From NCBI GenBank assembly GCA_017450435.1, contig JAFSTO010000007.1, positions 1 through 39,305 on the forward strand: DNA of 39,305 nucleotides. The letters are read 5' to 3'. Made by a program: the position numbers and the translations under genes. The notes below the pieces were generated by a model. That model did not search any database. It saw only the letters and a program-made list of their open reading frames with translations, and had not been told where the DNA came from. Each line of letters opens with the position of its first letter. The stretch's first letter is position 1. This stretch comes from Paludibacteraceae bacterium. Its GTDB lineage: Bacteria > Bacteroidota > Bacteroidia > Bacteroidales > Paludibacteraceae. This document shows, one piece after another, positions 24,446 to 33,607 of this stretch.

Positions 24446-25345
24446 ATGAAACATACAAAAGAAATCAGAGTGGCGGTACTCGCCATATTAGCATTATTCA
24501 TTCTTTATTTTGGTTTTAATTATCTCAAGGGAATCAATATCTTCCACAAGACTCAGACTTTTGTGGTCTGCTTTCCGAAGATGAACGGTTTGGTAGAGCA
24601 GAGCCCTGTCTATATCCGGGGTTACAAGGTGGGCATGGTGGATGAGATTGATTACGACTTCAGCAAAGCTGACGCATTTTGCGTCACGTTCTCCATCAAC
24701 CATGATATTGCGGTAGGTGAAGGCAGTGTGGTTGCACTGGTTCCCGATGGTCTGATTAGCGGCGAGGCACTTGACCTGCGTCTTGCCTTAGGCGAGCAGG
24801 AGAAACGTCACGTCTCCGGCGACACCTTACCCACCCTCATCGAGCCCGACCTGATAACAAGTGTCAGCACAGCCTTGTCTGACAGGTTAGACCCCGTGAT
24901 ACACAACCTTGACAGCATCACAGCCGCACTGAAGAGCAGCCTTGACAGACAGAAACTGCAGTCGATAGTGGACAACGCCAACGGCACTATGCACAATGTG
25001 AACGACATCACACTGAAAGTCAATGGCATGTTAGAGAAGGAGTTTCCGATGCTGCTTGACACCGTACAACTCGTGCTGAACGACCTGCATCAGATATCCA
25101 CTGACGTCAAGGACGCCAATCTCAAAGGCATCATCATGCGTGTGGATACGGCTGTGACGGGCGTCAATGAGTTCATTGCCGGACTCAACTCCACCGAAGG
25201 CACCGTGGGAATGCTGATGAACGACAAGGAGCTATACGTCAACCTGAATAACACCGTCACCTCTGCTGACAGCCTGATAAACGACCTGAAAGCGCACCCT
25301 AAACGGTATGTGCATTTCTCACTATTCGGAAAGAAAGACAAATAA
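24446..25345 (+). CDS. MCE/MlaD-family lipid-transport protein
   Basis: A 299-residue protein with one N-terminal membrane helix (~8-27) and a single MCE domain (~35-112: VVCFPKMNGLVEQSPVYIRGYKVGMVDEI), as in MlaD. Such proteins form hexameric rings in the inner membrane and pass phospholipids between membranes with an ABC transporter. The region after ~130 is predicted helical with many Asp, Asn and Leu residues (ITLKVNGMLEKEFPMLL), as in other MCE proteins. No ABC ATPase or permease gene is next to it. It sits 40 nt after the amidase and 75 nt before dnaA. Confidence 0.9.
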   Translation: MKHTKEIRVAVLAILALFILYFGFNYLKGINIFHKTQTFVVCFPKMNGLVEQSPVYIRGYKVGMVDEIDYDFSKADAFCVTFSINHDIAVGEGSVVALVPDGLISGEALDLRLALGEQEKRHVSGDTLPTLIEPDLITSVSTALSDRLDPVIHNLDSITAALKSSLDRQKLQSIVDNANGTMHNVNDITLKVNGMLEKEFPMLLDTVQLVLNDLHQISTDVKDANLKGIIMRVDTAVTGVNEFIAGLNSTEGTVGMLMNDKELYVNLNNTVTSADSLINDLKAHPKRYVHFSLFGKKDK

Positions 25346-25420
25346 CTGTTTGGAAAGAAAGATAGATAGACAAAGCAAGAAAGCAGGAGAAGAATAACCT
25401 TCTAACCTTCTATTATCCCA

Positions 25421-26833
25421 ATGAGCAAAAGTGTACAAGAATACTGGAACGAATGTATGTCTCTGCTTCAGCGCCAGCTGACTGAATCGGCTTTCCGTAT
25501 GTGGTTCGTACCCATACAGCCTGTCAGTTTCAGCAACGGCAAGCTGGTATTGCAGTTACAGAGTTATGCCGTGGCGGACTATATAGAGGAGAACTATATC
25601 AAGCAGTTCTCGTCAGCAATCTTCAGCGTCTTCGGGACCGGCACCAATGTGGAATACCGTATCCTTATTGATAGTCACTCAGGCGCAGACGCGCGCGTAG
25701 TGAGCGACAAGGTTCAGCAAGAGCAGACCCGCAACGAGGTGTTAGGCGGCAAACCCCAGGCGGCATACACACCGCCGAGAGAACACATACAGCAGCCGGC
25801 GCTGCAAAGCAGGCTCAACCCCAACTACACCTTCGAGAGTTTCGTGCCGGGAGAGTGCAACAAACTGGTGCGCTCGGTGAGTTTGGCAGCCGCCAAGTTG
25901 CCCGGCAACAACTCGTTCAACCCGCTCTTTATCTACGGCGGCAGCGGCGTGGGCAAAACGCACCTGCTGAACGCCATTGGCAACCAAGTGAAGCAACTAT
26001 ACCCCCAGAAGAGGGTGCTGTACGTCTCTGCCAACGAGTTCAAGACGCAATACATGAACGCCGGACAGACGGGCAGAGTGGCTGACTTCCTGCAGTTCTA
26101 CCAGACGATAGACGTGCTGCTGATTGACGACATACAGTTCCTTGCCGGCACCTCACAGCAGAAGACTCAGGAGCAGTTCTTCCATATCTTCAACTACCTG
26201 CACCAGTCGAACAAACAGATAGTGATGACCTCTGACCGTCCGCCGCTTGACATCAAGGACATAGAGGACCGTCTGCTTACACGTTTCAAATGGGGTTTTC
26301 AGGGCGAGATGGGCAGACCCGACTATATGCTCAGGCGCGATATCCTTAGGAACAAGATGCTGCGCGACGGCATAGACCTGCCCGACGAGGTAATCTCGTT
26401 CATAGCCGAGAACGTGCGTGACAACGTGCGTGACCTTGAAGGAGTGCTCGTCTCGCTCCTCGCCTACTCCACCATCATGGACTCGCAAATAGACATCAAG
26501 CTGGCAGAGAAAGTGGTGGGCAACGTGGTGGAGGTCGGAGAGAAAGAGTTCGGGCTGGAAGACATCCTTGACGTGGTAAGCACCGAGTACGGCGTTGAGC
26601 GGCAAGTGCTGTTAGGCACCTCGCGGCAGAAAGAGATAAGCATGGCACGCCAAGTGGCGATGTTCTTCTCAAAGAAACTGACCAACCACTCGCTGCAAGA
26701 GATTGGTGACTTCTACGGCCATCGTACTCACGCCACGGTACTGCACTCGTGCACCACCATCAAAGAGCAGGCGGAGACCAACCCCATGCTGAGAAACAAG
26801 ATGCAGCGAATAGAAAACAAACTACGGAAATAA
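25421..26833 (+). CDS. dnaA: Chromosomal replication initiator DnaA
   Basis: A 470-residue AAA+ initiator that binds oriC and opens the duplex. Domain I (about 1-80) begins SVQEYWNECMSLLQRQL. A short variable linker rich in Gln and Pro (~85-130) is followed by the AAA+ core, starting NYTFESFVPGECNKL. Walker A is GGSGVGKT (173-180), Walker B LLIDDIQFLAG (233-243), and the sensor 2 region is around 335-340 (NVRDLEG). Domain IV is the DNA-binding helix-turn-helix with signature GDFYGHRTHATVLHS (429-443). dnaX follows after 8 nt. I found no cluster of DnaA boxes (TTATNCACA) near the gene, so oriC is probably elsewhere. Confidence 0.98.
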   Translation: MSKSVQEYWNECMSLLQRQLTESAFRMWFVPIQPVSFSNGKLVLQLQSYAVADYIEENYIKQFSSAIFSVFGTGTNVEYRILIDSHSGADARVVSDKVQQEQTRNEVLGGKPQAAYTPPREHIQQPALQSRLNPNYTFESFVPGECNKLVRSVSLAAAKLPGNNSFNPLFIYGGSGVGKTHLLNAIGNQVKQLYPQKRVLYVSANEFKTQYMNAGQTGRVADFLQFYQTIDVLLIDDIQFLAGTSQQKTQEQFFHIFNYLHQSNKQIVMTSDRPPLDIKDIEDRLLTRFKWGFQGEMGRPDYMLRRDILRNKMLRDGIDLPDEVISFIAENVRDNVRDLEGVLVSLLAYSTIMDSQIDIKLAEKVVGNVVEVGEKEFGLEDILDVVSTEYGVERQVLLGTSRQKEISMARQVAMFFSKKLTNHSLQEIGDFYGHRTHATVLHSCTTIKEQAETNPMLRNKMQRIENKLRK

Positions 26834-26841
26834 CAATAACG

Positions 26842-28641
26842 ATGGAACACTATATAGTATCGGCGCGCAAGTACCGCCCTATCACCTTCGAGTCGGTGGT
26901 GGGTCAGCGTTCTCTGACCGACATGCTTCGCAACGCCATCCGCACCAACCACCTTGCTCACGCCTATCTCTTCTGCGGTCCGCGCGGTGTAGGAAAGACC
27001 ACGTGCGCCCGCATCTTCGCCAAGACTATCAACTGCAGCAATCTCACCGCCGACAGCGATGCGTGCAACGAGTGCCCCAGCTGCAGAGCCTTCAATGCAC
27101 AGCAGTCGTTCAACTACCACGAGTTAGATGCCGCCAGCAACAACTCCGTTGACGACATTCGCACCCTGATACAAGAGGTGCAGATACCTCCGCAGGACGG
27201 CAAGTACTCGGTGTTCGTCATCGACGAGGTGCACATGCTCTCCACCGCAGCCTTCAACGCCTTGCTGAAGACATTAGAGGAGCCCCCGGCACACGCCATC
27301 TTCATCATGGCAACGACGGAGAAACACAAGGTGCTACCCACCATCCTTTCGCGATGCCAAGTGTTCGACTTCTCCCGTATCACCGTAGCGGATATCATCT
27401 CTCACCTCGCATACGTGGCCAAGACCGAAGGGTATGAGGCAGACGAGAGTGCGCTTGCCGTAGTGGCACGCAAGGCCGACGGCGGTATGCGCGACGCGCT
27501 GTCTGTGTTCGACCAACTCGCCACATTCTGCACCGACGAACAGGGGCACACGAAGATTACCTACGACAAAGCTATCAACGTACTGAACGTCTTAGATACC
27601 GACTACTATTTCCGCCTTGTTGACATGGCTCTTAATGCCGATGTGAGCAGTGCCTTGCTTCTTCTTAACGAGGTGCTGAACAAAGGTTTCGACGGTGCCA
27701 ACTTCCTTGCCGGTTTCGCCTCTCACCTGCGCGATGTGCTGGTTGCCAAGGATCCTCAGACGATTATCCTTCTTGAGACGAGCGAGTCAATCCGTCGTCA
27801 GTACGCCGGGCAGGCTGCCAAGTGTGCCGCCGTGTGGCTCTTCCGCGTGCTTGACATAGTAGGTTCTACCGAAGCCGCCTACCGCACGGCACGCGACAAA
27901 CGCCTCACACTTGAGCTTATGCTCATCAAGCTATGCCGTCTGCTGGCAAATGACAGCCAGCCTCAGACGGGCAGTCAGCCTCAGACGGTTAACAGACAAC
28001 CTGCAAACGCAGCTACACAGCGGGTAGCAACAGCGGCAAACAGCGCACAGCAAGCAACAAGCGCCACGCCGGCAAGTAGCAAACAGCCGGTAGCAAGTCA
28101 GCCCGCAGCAAGCATCAAACAGCCGGTAGCAAACAACATACAAAGAGCGCCAATGCAGGGAATGTCCGCCATGCCGGGGATACCGACAATACCTATTCCG
28201 GGGGGTCCGGCGCCCACCGCCACACCGCAACCGATGGTGGCACAACAACCTCAACAACAGGAAACACCGCAGAACGCCCCTTTTACGGAAGAGCAAATGG
28301 CTGAGGCTTGGAGACTGATGTGCAAACAACTGTTTGCAGAGGACAAGATAAACCAAGCACTGCTCTCAAACATAGCCATACAGAAGAAAGACGAACTGAC
28401 ATACGAGGTGCAACTTCCTAACAAACTGCTGCAGCAAGAGATTACCAACAACCACCTTGCCAAGATGCACGGCTTTCTCAGGAAGACTCTTCGCAACACA
28501 GGCGTCAATATCATCATCGGATTAGAAGAAGTACAAACCGAACAGGTGGCATACACTGCTGCAGAAAAGATGCAGGTGTTGCTCAAACTAAATCCCGAGC
28601 TGAGTACCCTCACATCCGAACTCGGACTGATAGTACAGTAG
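26842..28641 (+). CDS. dnaX: DNA polymerase III subunits gamma/tau
   Basis: A 599-residue clamp-loader ATPase. The start at 26842 (MEHYIVSARKYRPITF) is chosen because an upstream open extension overlaps dnaA and the family begins here. Walker A is GPRGVGKT (46-53). The zinc module uses Cys65, Cys75, Cys78 and Cys81. Walker B is VFVIDEVHML (124-133), and the SRC box is at ~170-172 (LSRCQVFDF). Domain III follows to ~370. A Gln/Pro/Ala-rich disordered linker spans ~375-510 and a C-terminal globular part (~515-599) may be the tau-specific polymerase-contact region. I saw no A-rich slippery site of the E. coli type, so a gamma form by frameshift is not indicated. 8 nt separate it from dnaA. Confidence 0.97.
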   Translation: MEHYIVSARKYRPITFESVVGQRSLTDMLRNAIRTNHLAHAYLFCGPRGVGKTTCARIFAKTINCSNLTADSDACNECPSCRAFNAQQSFNYHELDAASNNSVDDIRTLIQEVQIPPQDGKYSVFVIDEVHMLSTAAFNALLKTLEEPPAHAIFIMATTEKHKVLPTILSRCQVFDFSRITVADIISHLAYVAKTEGYEADESALAVVARKADGGMRDALSVFDQLATFCTDEQGHTKITYDKAINVLNVLDTDYYFRLVDMALNADVSSALLLLNEVLNKGFDGANFLAGFASHLRDVLVAKDPQTIILLETSESIRRQYAGQAAKCAAVWLFRVLDIVGSTEAAYRTARDKRLTLELMLIKLCRLLANDSQPQTGSQPQTVNRQPANAATQRVATAANSAQQATSATPASSKQPVASQPAASIKQPVANNIQRAPMQGMSAMPGIPTIPIPGGPAPTATPQPMVAQQPQQQETPQNAPFTEEQMAEAWRLMCKQLFAEDKINQALLSNIAIQKKDELTYEVQLPNKLLQQEITNNHLAKMHGFLRKTLRNTGVNIIIGLEEVQTEQVAYTAAEKMQVLLKLNPELSTLTSELGLIVQ

Positions 28642-28669
28642 GCAGTTACCATAAACAACCATATCCACT

Positions 28670-30553
28670 ATGCGGCGCATATTCTCAGTCATCTCGCTTA
28701 TTTTTCTTGCCGCTACATCATCGTATGCTTCATGCGGCTCATCGGTTGTTGCGCCCTTTCGTTTCGCTCTGCTGACCGACATACATATCTCTTCGGTCAA
28801 CCCCACCCCTCTTGAAGACCTGCGTCGTTCGGTTGACGACATCAACGGTCAGGACAGTCTTGCTTTCGTTCTTGTCTCCGGCGACATCACCGAAGCCGGC
28901 GACCTCCGCTCGATGGAGCTTGCCAAGACGGAGCTTGACCGGCTGCATATACCTTACCACATCACCTCCGGCAACCATGAGACCACATGGTCGGAGTCCG
29001 GAATGACCGACTTCAGCCGCGTCTTCGGCAGCGAGAGGTTTTCTTTCTCCCATAACGGCGTCTTTTTCTTCGGTTTCAACACGGGTCCGGTACTGAAGAT
29101 GGCAGACGGTCATGTGTCGCCGCAAGACATCAAGTGGATGCACCGTCTGCTTGACTCCGTCGGGCACCACATGACGGTTATTCCCGTCACCCACTACCCG
29201 TTGCAGACGGGCGATGTGGACAACTGGTTCGAAGTGACCGACCTGCTGCGCCGCTACAACGTGCCGTGTGTGCTTGGCGGGCATTACCACCGCAACCTCA
29301 TCTTTAACTGCGACGGCATCCCCGACATCCTCTGCCGCTCTAATCTGCGCGGCAAAGAGGACACCGGCGGCTACTCCGTCATATCAGTGAGCAGAGACTC
29401 GCTCCGTATTGAGGAGAAACGGCCGGGCAGCCCCGCAGAAGAATGGATAGCTATTCCCCTCACCGACACGAACTACGGCAAACCCGACCGGTCGCTGCGC
29501 CCCGATTACAGCGTCAACAGGCAGTATAGTAACGTCAGAGAACTGTGGCAAGTGCGTTTAGGCGCTGCCGTTTACTCAGCACCGGCGTATGCCGACGGAA
29601 AGGTGTATGTAGGCGATGAGCAGGGTTACTTCTACTGCCTGAGCATACACAGCGGTAAACAACAATGGCGGCGCAAGACCGGCTCACGTATCAACTCGGT
29701 GGCAGCCGTAGCAGAGGGCAAGGTGGTGGTAGGGTCAACCGACGGAAACATCTGCTGCTTCAACGCAGCTGACGGTACCGACGTATGGACTTACGAAACA
29801 GGCAAAGCCGTGATGGGCTGTCCCGTCATCACACGTCTGCCCGGCAACGGAGAACAAGCCGTACTGATTGGCGGTAGCGACGGCTGCTTCAGGGCACTGG
29901 CATTGGCAACAGGGAAACAGATATGGTGCTACAACGGACTGAAAGGCTATGTAGTTACCCGCCCGTGTCTGTATGAGGACAAAGTGTATTTCGGCGCATG
30001 GGACTGCCACTTCTACGCCCTCAACCTCGCCGACGGCTCACTTGCATGGAGCTGGAGCAACGGGCATCCTTCGGACAAATACTCTCCCGCCGCCGTATGG
30101 CCGGTGGCGGCTGACGGGAAGATTTTCATCGTGGCTCCGGACCGAGTATTCACCTCTCTCAACGCAGCAACAGGCGAGGTGGTGTATCGCACCAAGGAAC
30201 ATATAGTACGCGAGAGCATCGGCATCTCAGCCGGCGGCGACACCGTCTATAGCCGCTGTATGTGGGACTCGGTGGTGGCGATGGATGCGCACAGCGACCG
30301 TCCGCACACGCTATGGAAGACATCAGCCGGCTACGGCTACGACCATAACCCCTCAATGATGATATACAACGCCGGCAGACTGCTCTTCGGCACCAAGAAC
30401 GGCTTGCTGCACAGCATCAACGCCGCGACCGGCGAGGTGATGTGGCGGCACAAGATAGGCAACTCAGTGCTGAACACCGTCTGCCCCGTGACAAGCAACA
30501 CCTTACTTGTGTCATCAACAGAAGGAACGGTGACACTGCTGAGCTACAAGTAA
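28670..30553 (+). CDS. Secreted calcineurin-like phosphoesterase fused to PQQ-type beta-propeller
   Basis: A 627-residue exported two-domain protein. The signal peptide covers ~1-20, with Cys22 close by (SYASCGS), so a lipoprotein form is possible but the lipobox is imperfect. The metallophosphoesterase (~30-245) has its metal motifs: LLTDIHI (Asp37, His39), VSGDITE (Asp72), SGNHE (Asn102, His103), VTHYP (His175) and GGHYHRN (His205, His207). From ~290 on, repeated blades of PQQ-like propeller type appear (KVYVGDEQGYFYCLSIHSGK, then GKVVVGSTDGNICCFNAADG), ending near the C-terminus. Such propellers usually do not bind PQQ. Substrate unknown; cell-surface or periplasmic phosphodiester or phosphate ester hydrolysis is likely. 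It starts 28 nt after dnaX. Confidence 0.88.
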   Translation: MRRIFSVISLIFLAATSSYASCGSSVVAPFRFALLTDIHISSVNPTPLEDLRRSVDDINGQDSLAFVLVSGDITEAGDLRSMELAKTELDRLHIPYHITSGNHETTWSESGMTDFSRVFGSERFSFSHNGVFFFGFNTGPVLKMADGHVSPQDIKWMHRLLDSVGHHMTVIPVTHYPLQTGDVDNWFEVTDLLRRYNVPCVLGGHYHRNLIFNCDGIPDILCRSNLRGKEDTGGYSVISVSRDSLRIEEKRPGSPAEEWIAIPLTDTNYGKPDRSLRPDYSVNRQYSNVRELWQVRLGAAVYSAPAYADGKVYVGDEQGYFYCLSIHSGKQQWRRKTGSRINSVAAVAEGKVVVGSTDGNICCFNAADGTDVWTYETGKAVMGCPVITRLPGNGEQAVLIGGSDGCFRALALATGKQIWCYNGLKGYVVTRPCLYEDKVYFGAWDCHFYALNLADGSLAWSWSNGHPSDKYSPAAVWPVAADGKIFIVAPDRVFTSLNAATGEVVYRTKEHIVRESIGISAGGDTVYSRCMWDSVVAMDAHSDRPHTLWKTSAGYGYDHNPSMMIYNAGRLLFGTKNGLLHSINAATGEVMWRHKIGNSVLNTVCPVTSNTLLVSSTEGTVTLLSYK

Positions 30554-30568
30554 AGGGCACTCATAACG

Positions 30569-32413
30569 ATGAACGAATTTCTCCCGACAACGAAAAAAGA
30601 ACTTGAGCAACGCGGCTGGAGCTACGTTGACGTCATTCTATTCTCCGGTGATGCGTATATTGACCACCCGTCGTTCGGTGCGGCAGTCATCGGCAGGACT
30701 CTTGAGTCGGCCGGGTATCGTGTAGCCATCGTTCCCCAGCCTGACTGGCACGGCGACTATCGCGACTTCACCAAGCTCGGCACGCCCCGTCTGTTCTTCG
30801 CCATCACCGCCGGTTCGATGGACTCGATGGTCAACCACTATACCGCCAACCTGCGTCGCCGCAGCGACGACGCCTACACCCCTGACGGTAAGGCCGGTAT
30901 GCGTCCGGACTACTGCACATCGGTGTACGCCCGTATCCTTAAGCACCTCTACCCCGATGTGCCTGTCGTCATTGGCGGCATAGAAGCCTCAATGCGCCGG
31001 CTATGCCATTACGATTATTGGCAGGACCATATCCTCCCCTCGGTGCTCGTCACCTCCGGTGCCGACGTGCTGGTGTACGGCATGGGCGAGAAGGCGATGC
31101 TCACTCTTGCACGCCGTGCCGCCACACTACAACCGCTGCAGGGCGTGGAGCAGACAGCGTATATAGTGCCTCAAAAAGCGTTCAAAGCAGACCAACACGC
31201 CGACGCCATCATGCTGCACACATACGATGACTGCCTCAAGAGCAAGAGGGCTTACGCCGAGAACTTCCGACACATAGAAGAGCAGTCCAACCGCTGGCAA
31301 GGAGACATGCTGATTGAGCCCTTCAGCGATGCAGCCTATAACAACCTTCCCTCTTCTCTTGTTTCGTTGCCACCTCTTCCCGCCGGCAGCGTTCACCGCG
31401 ATGGCGGCTACGTCATAGTGGAGCCGGCTAACCCGCCTATGACGACGGCAGAGGCGGACCGCAGCTACGACCTGCCCTACACCCGGCTGCCGCACCCCAA
31501 ATACGCCGGCAAGTCCATTCCTGCCTTCGACATGATACGGTTCTCCGTGAACATGCACCGCGGGTGCTTCGGCGGCTGCTCGTTCTGCACCATCTCCGCC
31601 CACCAGGGGAAACAGGTGGTGTCGCGCTCGAAGGAGTCGATAATACAAGAAGTGAGAAAAGTGGCGGCGTCGCCCGACTTCAAAGGTTACCTATCGGACC
31701 TCGGCGGTCCGTCTGCGAACATGTACGGCATGCACGGCAAAGACATGAGTCTGTGCAAGCGCTGCAAGCGCCCCACCTGTCTGCAACCCGCTATATGTCC
31801 AAACCTCAATCAGGACTTTGAATCACTGATAGATATATACCGCTCGGTGGACGAACTGCCACAGATAAAAAAGTCGTTCATCGGCTCCGGTATCCGCTAC
31901 GACCTGATGAGCGAACGGTACGCCCGTGAGGTCATCACTCGCCACGTGTCAGGCAGGCTTAAGGTGGCGCCTGAGCACACCGAGGACAGTGTGCTCAGAC
32001 TGATGCGCAAACCTTCATTTGCGCTGTTCGCACGTTTTCGCGACACCTTCATACGTATATGTCGCGAGGCAGGACTCAACCAACAACTCATACCGTACTT
32101 CATATCCTCCCACCCCGGCTGCACAGAGCTGGACATGGCGGAGCTGGCGCTGAAGACTAAATCGATGAACTTCAAGTTAGAGCAGGTGCAGGACTTCACC
32201 CCGACGCCGATGACGCTCGCCACGGTGATGTACTACACCGGCATCAATCCCGAGACGATGCAACCCGTGTATGTGGCACACACCAAAGAGCAGAAACTCA
32301 ATCAGAGAAGGTTCTTCTTTTGGTACAAGAGAGAAGAGCAAGCCACCATACGCAAGATACTGCTAAAACTCAAACGCCCCGATTTGGCACAAAAATTGCT
32401 CAGTAAAAACTGA
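30569..32413 (+). CDS. YgiQ-family radical SAM protein
   Basis: A 614-residue member of the YgiQ family (UPF0313). The radical SAM cluster motif is CFGGCSFC (Cys333, Cys337, Cys340), preceded by MHRG, so a [4Fe-4S] cluster and S-adenosylmethionine are expected. The N-terminal ~290 residues form the usual family extension (GDAYIDHPSFGAAVIGRTLE, GGIEASMRRLCHYDYW). A second cysteine set CKRCKRPTCLQPAICP lies near ~395-410. The reaction is not known for this family. The stop TGA overlaps the start ATG of the M23 gene by one base, so the two are translationally coupled, and the gap after the phosphoesterase is 15 nt. Confidence 0.92.
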   Translation: MNEFLPTTKKELEQRGWSYVDVILFSGDAYIDHPSFGAAVIGRTLESAGYRVAIVPQPDWHGDYRDFTKLGTPRLFFAITAGSMDSMVNHYTANLRRRSDDAYTPDGKAGMRPDYCTSVYARILKHLYPDVPVVIGGIEASMRRLCHYDYWQDHILPSVLVTSGADVLVYGMGEKAMLTLARRAATLQPLQGVEQTAYIVPQKAFKADQHADAIMLHTYDDCLKSKRAYAENFRHIEEQSNRWQGDMLIEPFSDAAYNNLPSSLVSLPPLPAGSVHRDGGYVIVEPANPPMTTAEADRSYDLPYTRLPHPKYAGKSIPAFDMIRFSVNMHRGCFGGCSFCTISAHQGKQVVSRSKESIIQEVRKVAASPDFKGYLSDLGGPSANMYGMHGKDMSLCKRCKRPTCLQPAICPNLNQDFESLIDIYRSVDELPQIKKSFIGSGIRYDLMSERYAREVITRHVSGRLKVAPEHTEDSVLRLMRKPSFALFARFRDTFIRICREAGLNQQLIPYFISSHPGCTELDMAELALKTKSMNFKLEQVQDFTPTPMTLATVMYYTGINPETMQPVYVAHTKEQKLNQRRFFFWYKREEQATIRKILLKLKRPDLAQKLLSKN

Positions 32414-33381
32414 TGGCTAAAAAGCACTACCATATCAACCCCGTCACGCTTGCTATGGAGCAGGTGGAGACCAGTTTCAAGGATATCATCCGCCGCATCA
32501 CATGGCCGATGTTGTTCGGAGTGCTGCTTGGCATAGGACTGTTCATCTTGTTCGTCATCTTCTTCCCTTCTCCACGTGAGAAGCAGATTCAGCAGAAGTA
32601 TGACGCCCTGAAGGCACAGAACAACCTGCTCACCTCACAGGTTGAGCGGATACAAGAGGTAGTGACCGACCTTCAGCAGCGCGACGACAACCTCTATCGT
32701 GCGTTGCTGCAAGCCGAGCCTATACCCATCTCCGCCCGTCTGGGCTCAACGCAACCGCTGTCGTACTACGACTCCATTGCACGCATGACCGACTCGGAGC
32801 TGGCGGCAGACCTCGCGCGGAAAATCGATTTGCTGGAGAACGAGGTTTACTCGCAGATGAAGTCGTATGACGAACTGGTAGAGTACGCCCGCAACCAAGA
32901 GATACGCTTGGATAACCTGCCCGCCATACAGCCCGTTTTGAATAACGACCTGACGCGTTTCGCGTCGGGCTACGGCTGGCGTATTGATCCGGTGTATCAC
33001 ACCCGTCGTTTTCACGCGGGTATCGACTTTGCCGCCCCCACCGGCACCGATGTGTATGCCACGGGCAACGCCAAGGTCATCTTCTGCGGATGGCGACAAG
33101 GCTACGGCAACTGCATAGAGTTGTCGCACGGCTACGACTACGTCACGCTATATGCACACCTGCATAAGATTCTTGTACGGCAAGGTCAGCAAGTGAAGCG
33201 CGGCGACGTAATAGCCCTTGTGGGAAGCACCGGCAAGTCCACCGGCCCGCATTTGCACTATGAGGTGCATCATAAGGGGCAGGCGGTGGACCCGCGTAAC
33301 TTCTACTTCCTCGACCTCAACCCCGAGGAGTACGACCGCATGGTGCAGCTACTAAGCAACGCCGGAAACATGTTAGACTAA
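32413..33381 (+). CDS. M23 (LytM-type) peptidase with N-terminal membrane anchor
   Basis: A 322-residue membrane-anchored peptidoglycan endopeptidase or amidase activator. One transmembrane helix is at ~31-51 (WPMLFGVLLGIGLFILFVIF). A coiled-coil stretch (~55-100, with Leu and Gln periodicity) follows. The M23 domain (~185-300) has the zinc ligands His201 and Asp205 (HAGIDFAAP) and His282 in PHLHYEV (279-285), with His249 in YAHLH as a further active-site residue, so a catalytic enzyme is expected. It is the last gene of the plus-strand run. The final codons, TTA-GAC-TAA, already resemble the 9-bp repeat that follows directly. Confidence 0.93.
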   Translation: MAKKHYHINPVTLAMEQVETSFKDIIRRITWPMLFGVLLGIGLFILFVIFFPSPREKQIQQKYDALKAQNNLLTSQVERIQEVVTDLQQRDDNLYRALLQAEPIPISARLGSTQPLSYYDSIARMTDSELAADLARKIDLLENEVYSQMKSYDELVEYARNQEIRLDNLPAIQPVLNNDLTRFASGYGWRIDPVYHTRRFHAGIDFAAPTGTDVYATGNAKVIFCGWRQGYGNCIELSHGYDYVTLYAHLHKILVRQGQQVKRGDVIALVGSTGKSTGPHLHYEVHHKGQAVDPRNFYFLDLNPEEYDRMVQLLSNAGNMLD

Positions 33382-33552
33382 AGAGACTAGAGAGACCAGA
33401 AAGACTAGAGAGACTAGAAAGACTAGAAAGACTAGAAAGACTAGAGAGACTAGAAAGACTAGAAAGACTAGAAAGACTAGAAAGACTAGAAAGACTAGAG
33501 AGACTAGAAAGACTAGAGAGACTAGAAAGACTAGAGAGACTAGAGAGACTAT
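33382..33552. repeat. 19-unit 9-bp tandem array after the M23 gene
   Basis: 171 nt made of exactly 19 units of 9 nt, mostly AGAGACTAG or AAAGACTAG, starting at the first base after the stop codon. The reverse strand stays open (Phe-Leu-Val, Ser-Leu-Val repeats), a by-product. The array leads into the terminator at 33555-33582. Confidence 0.95.
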
Positions 33553-33554
33553 AA

Positions 33555-33582
33555 AGAGAGGCGGGATTTTTCCCGCCTCTCT
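33555..33582. terminator. Intrinsic terminator between convergent genes
   Basis: A perfect 12-bp stem, AGAGAGGCGGGA (33555-33566) and TCCCGCCTCTCT (33571-33582), with a TTTT loop. On the plus strand TTGGGTTTTT follows. On the minus strand it is followed by a short U/A run, so it may also serve the secreted-protein gene at 33608. Confidence 0.9.
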
Positions 33583-33607
33583 TGGGTTTTTATTGCCTTG
33601 TACGCGC

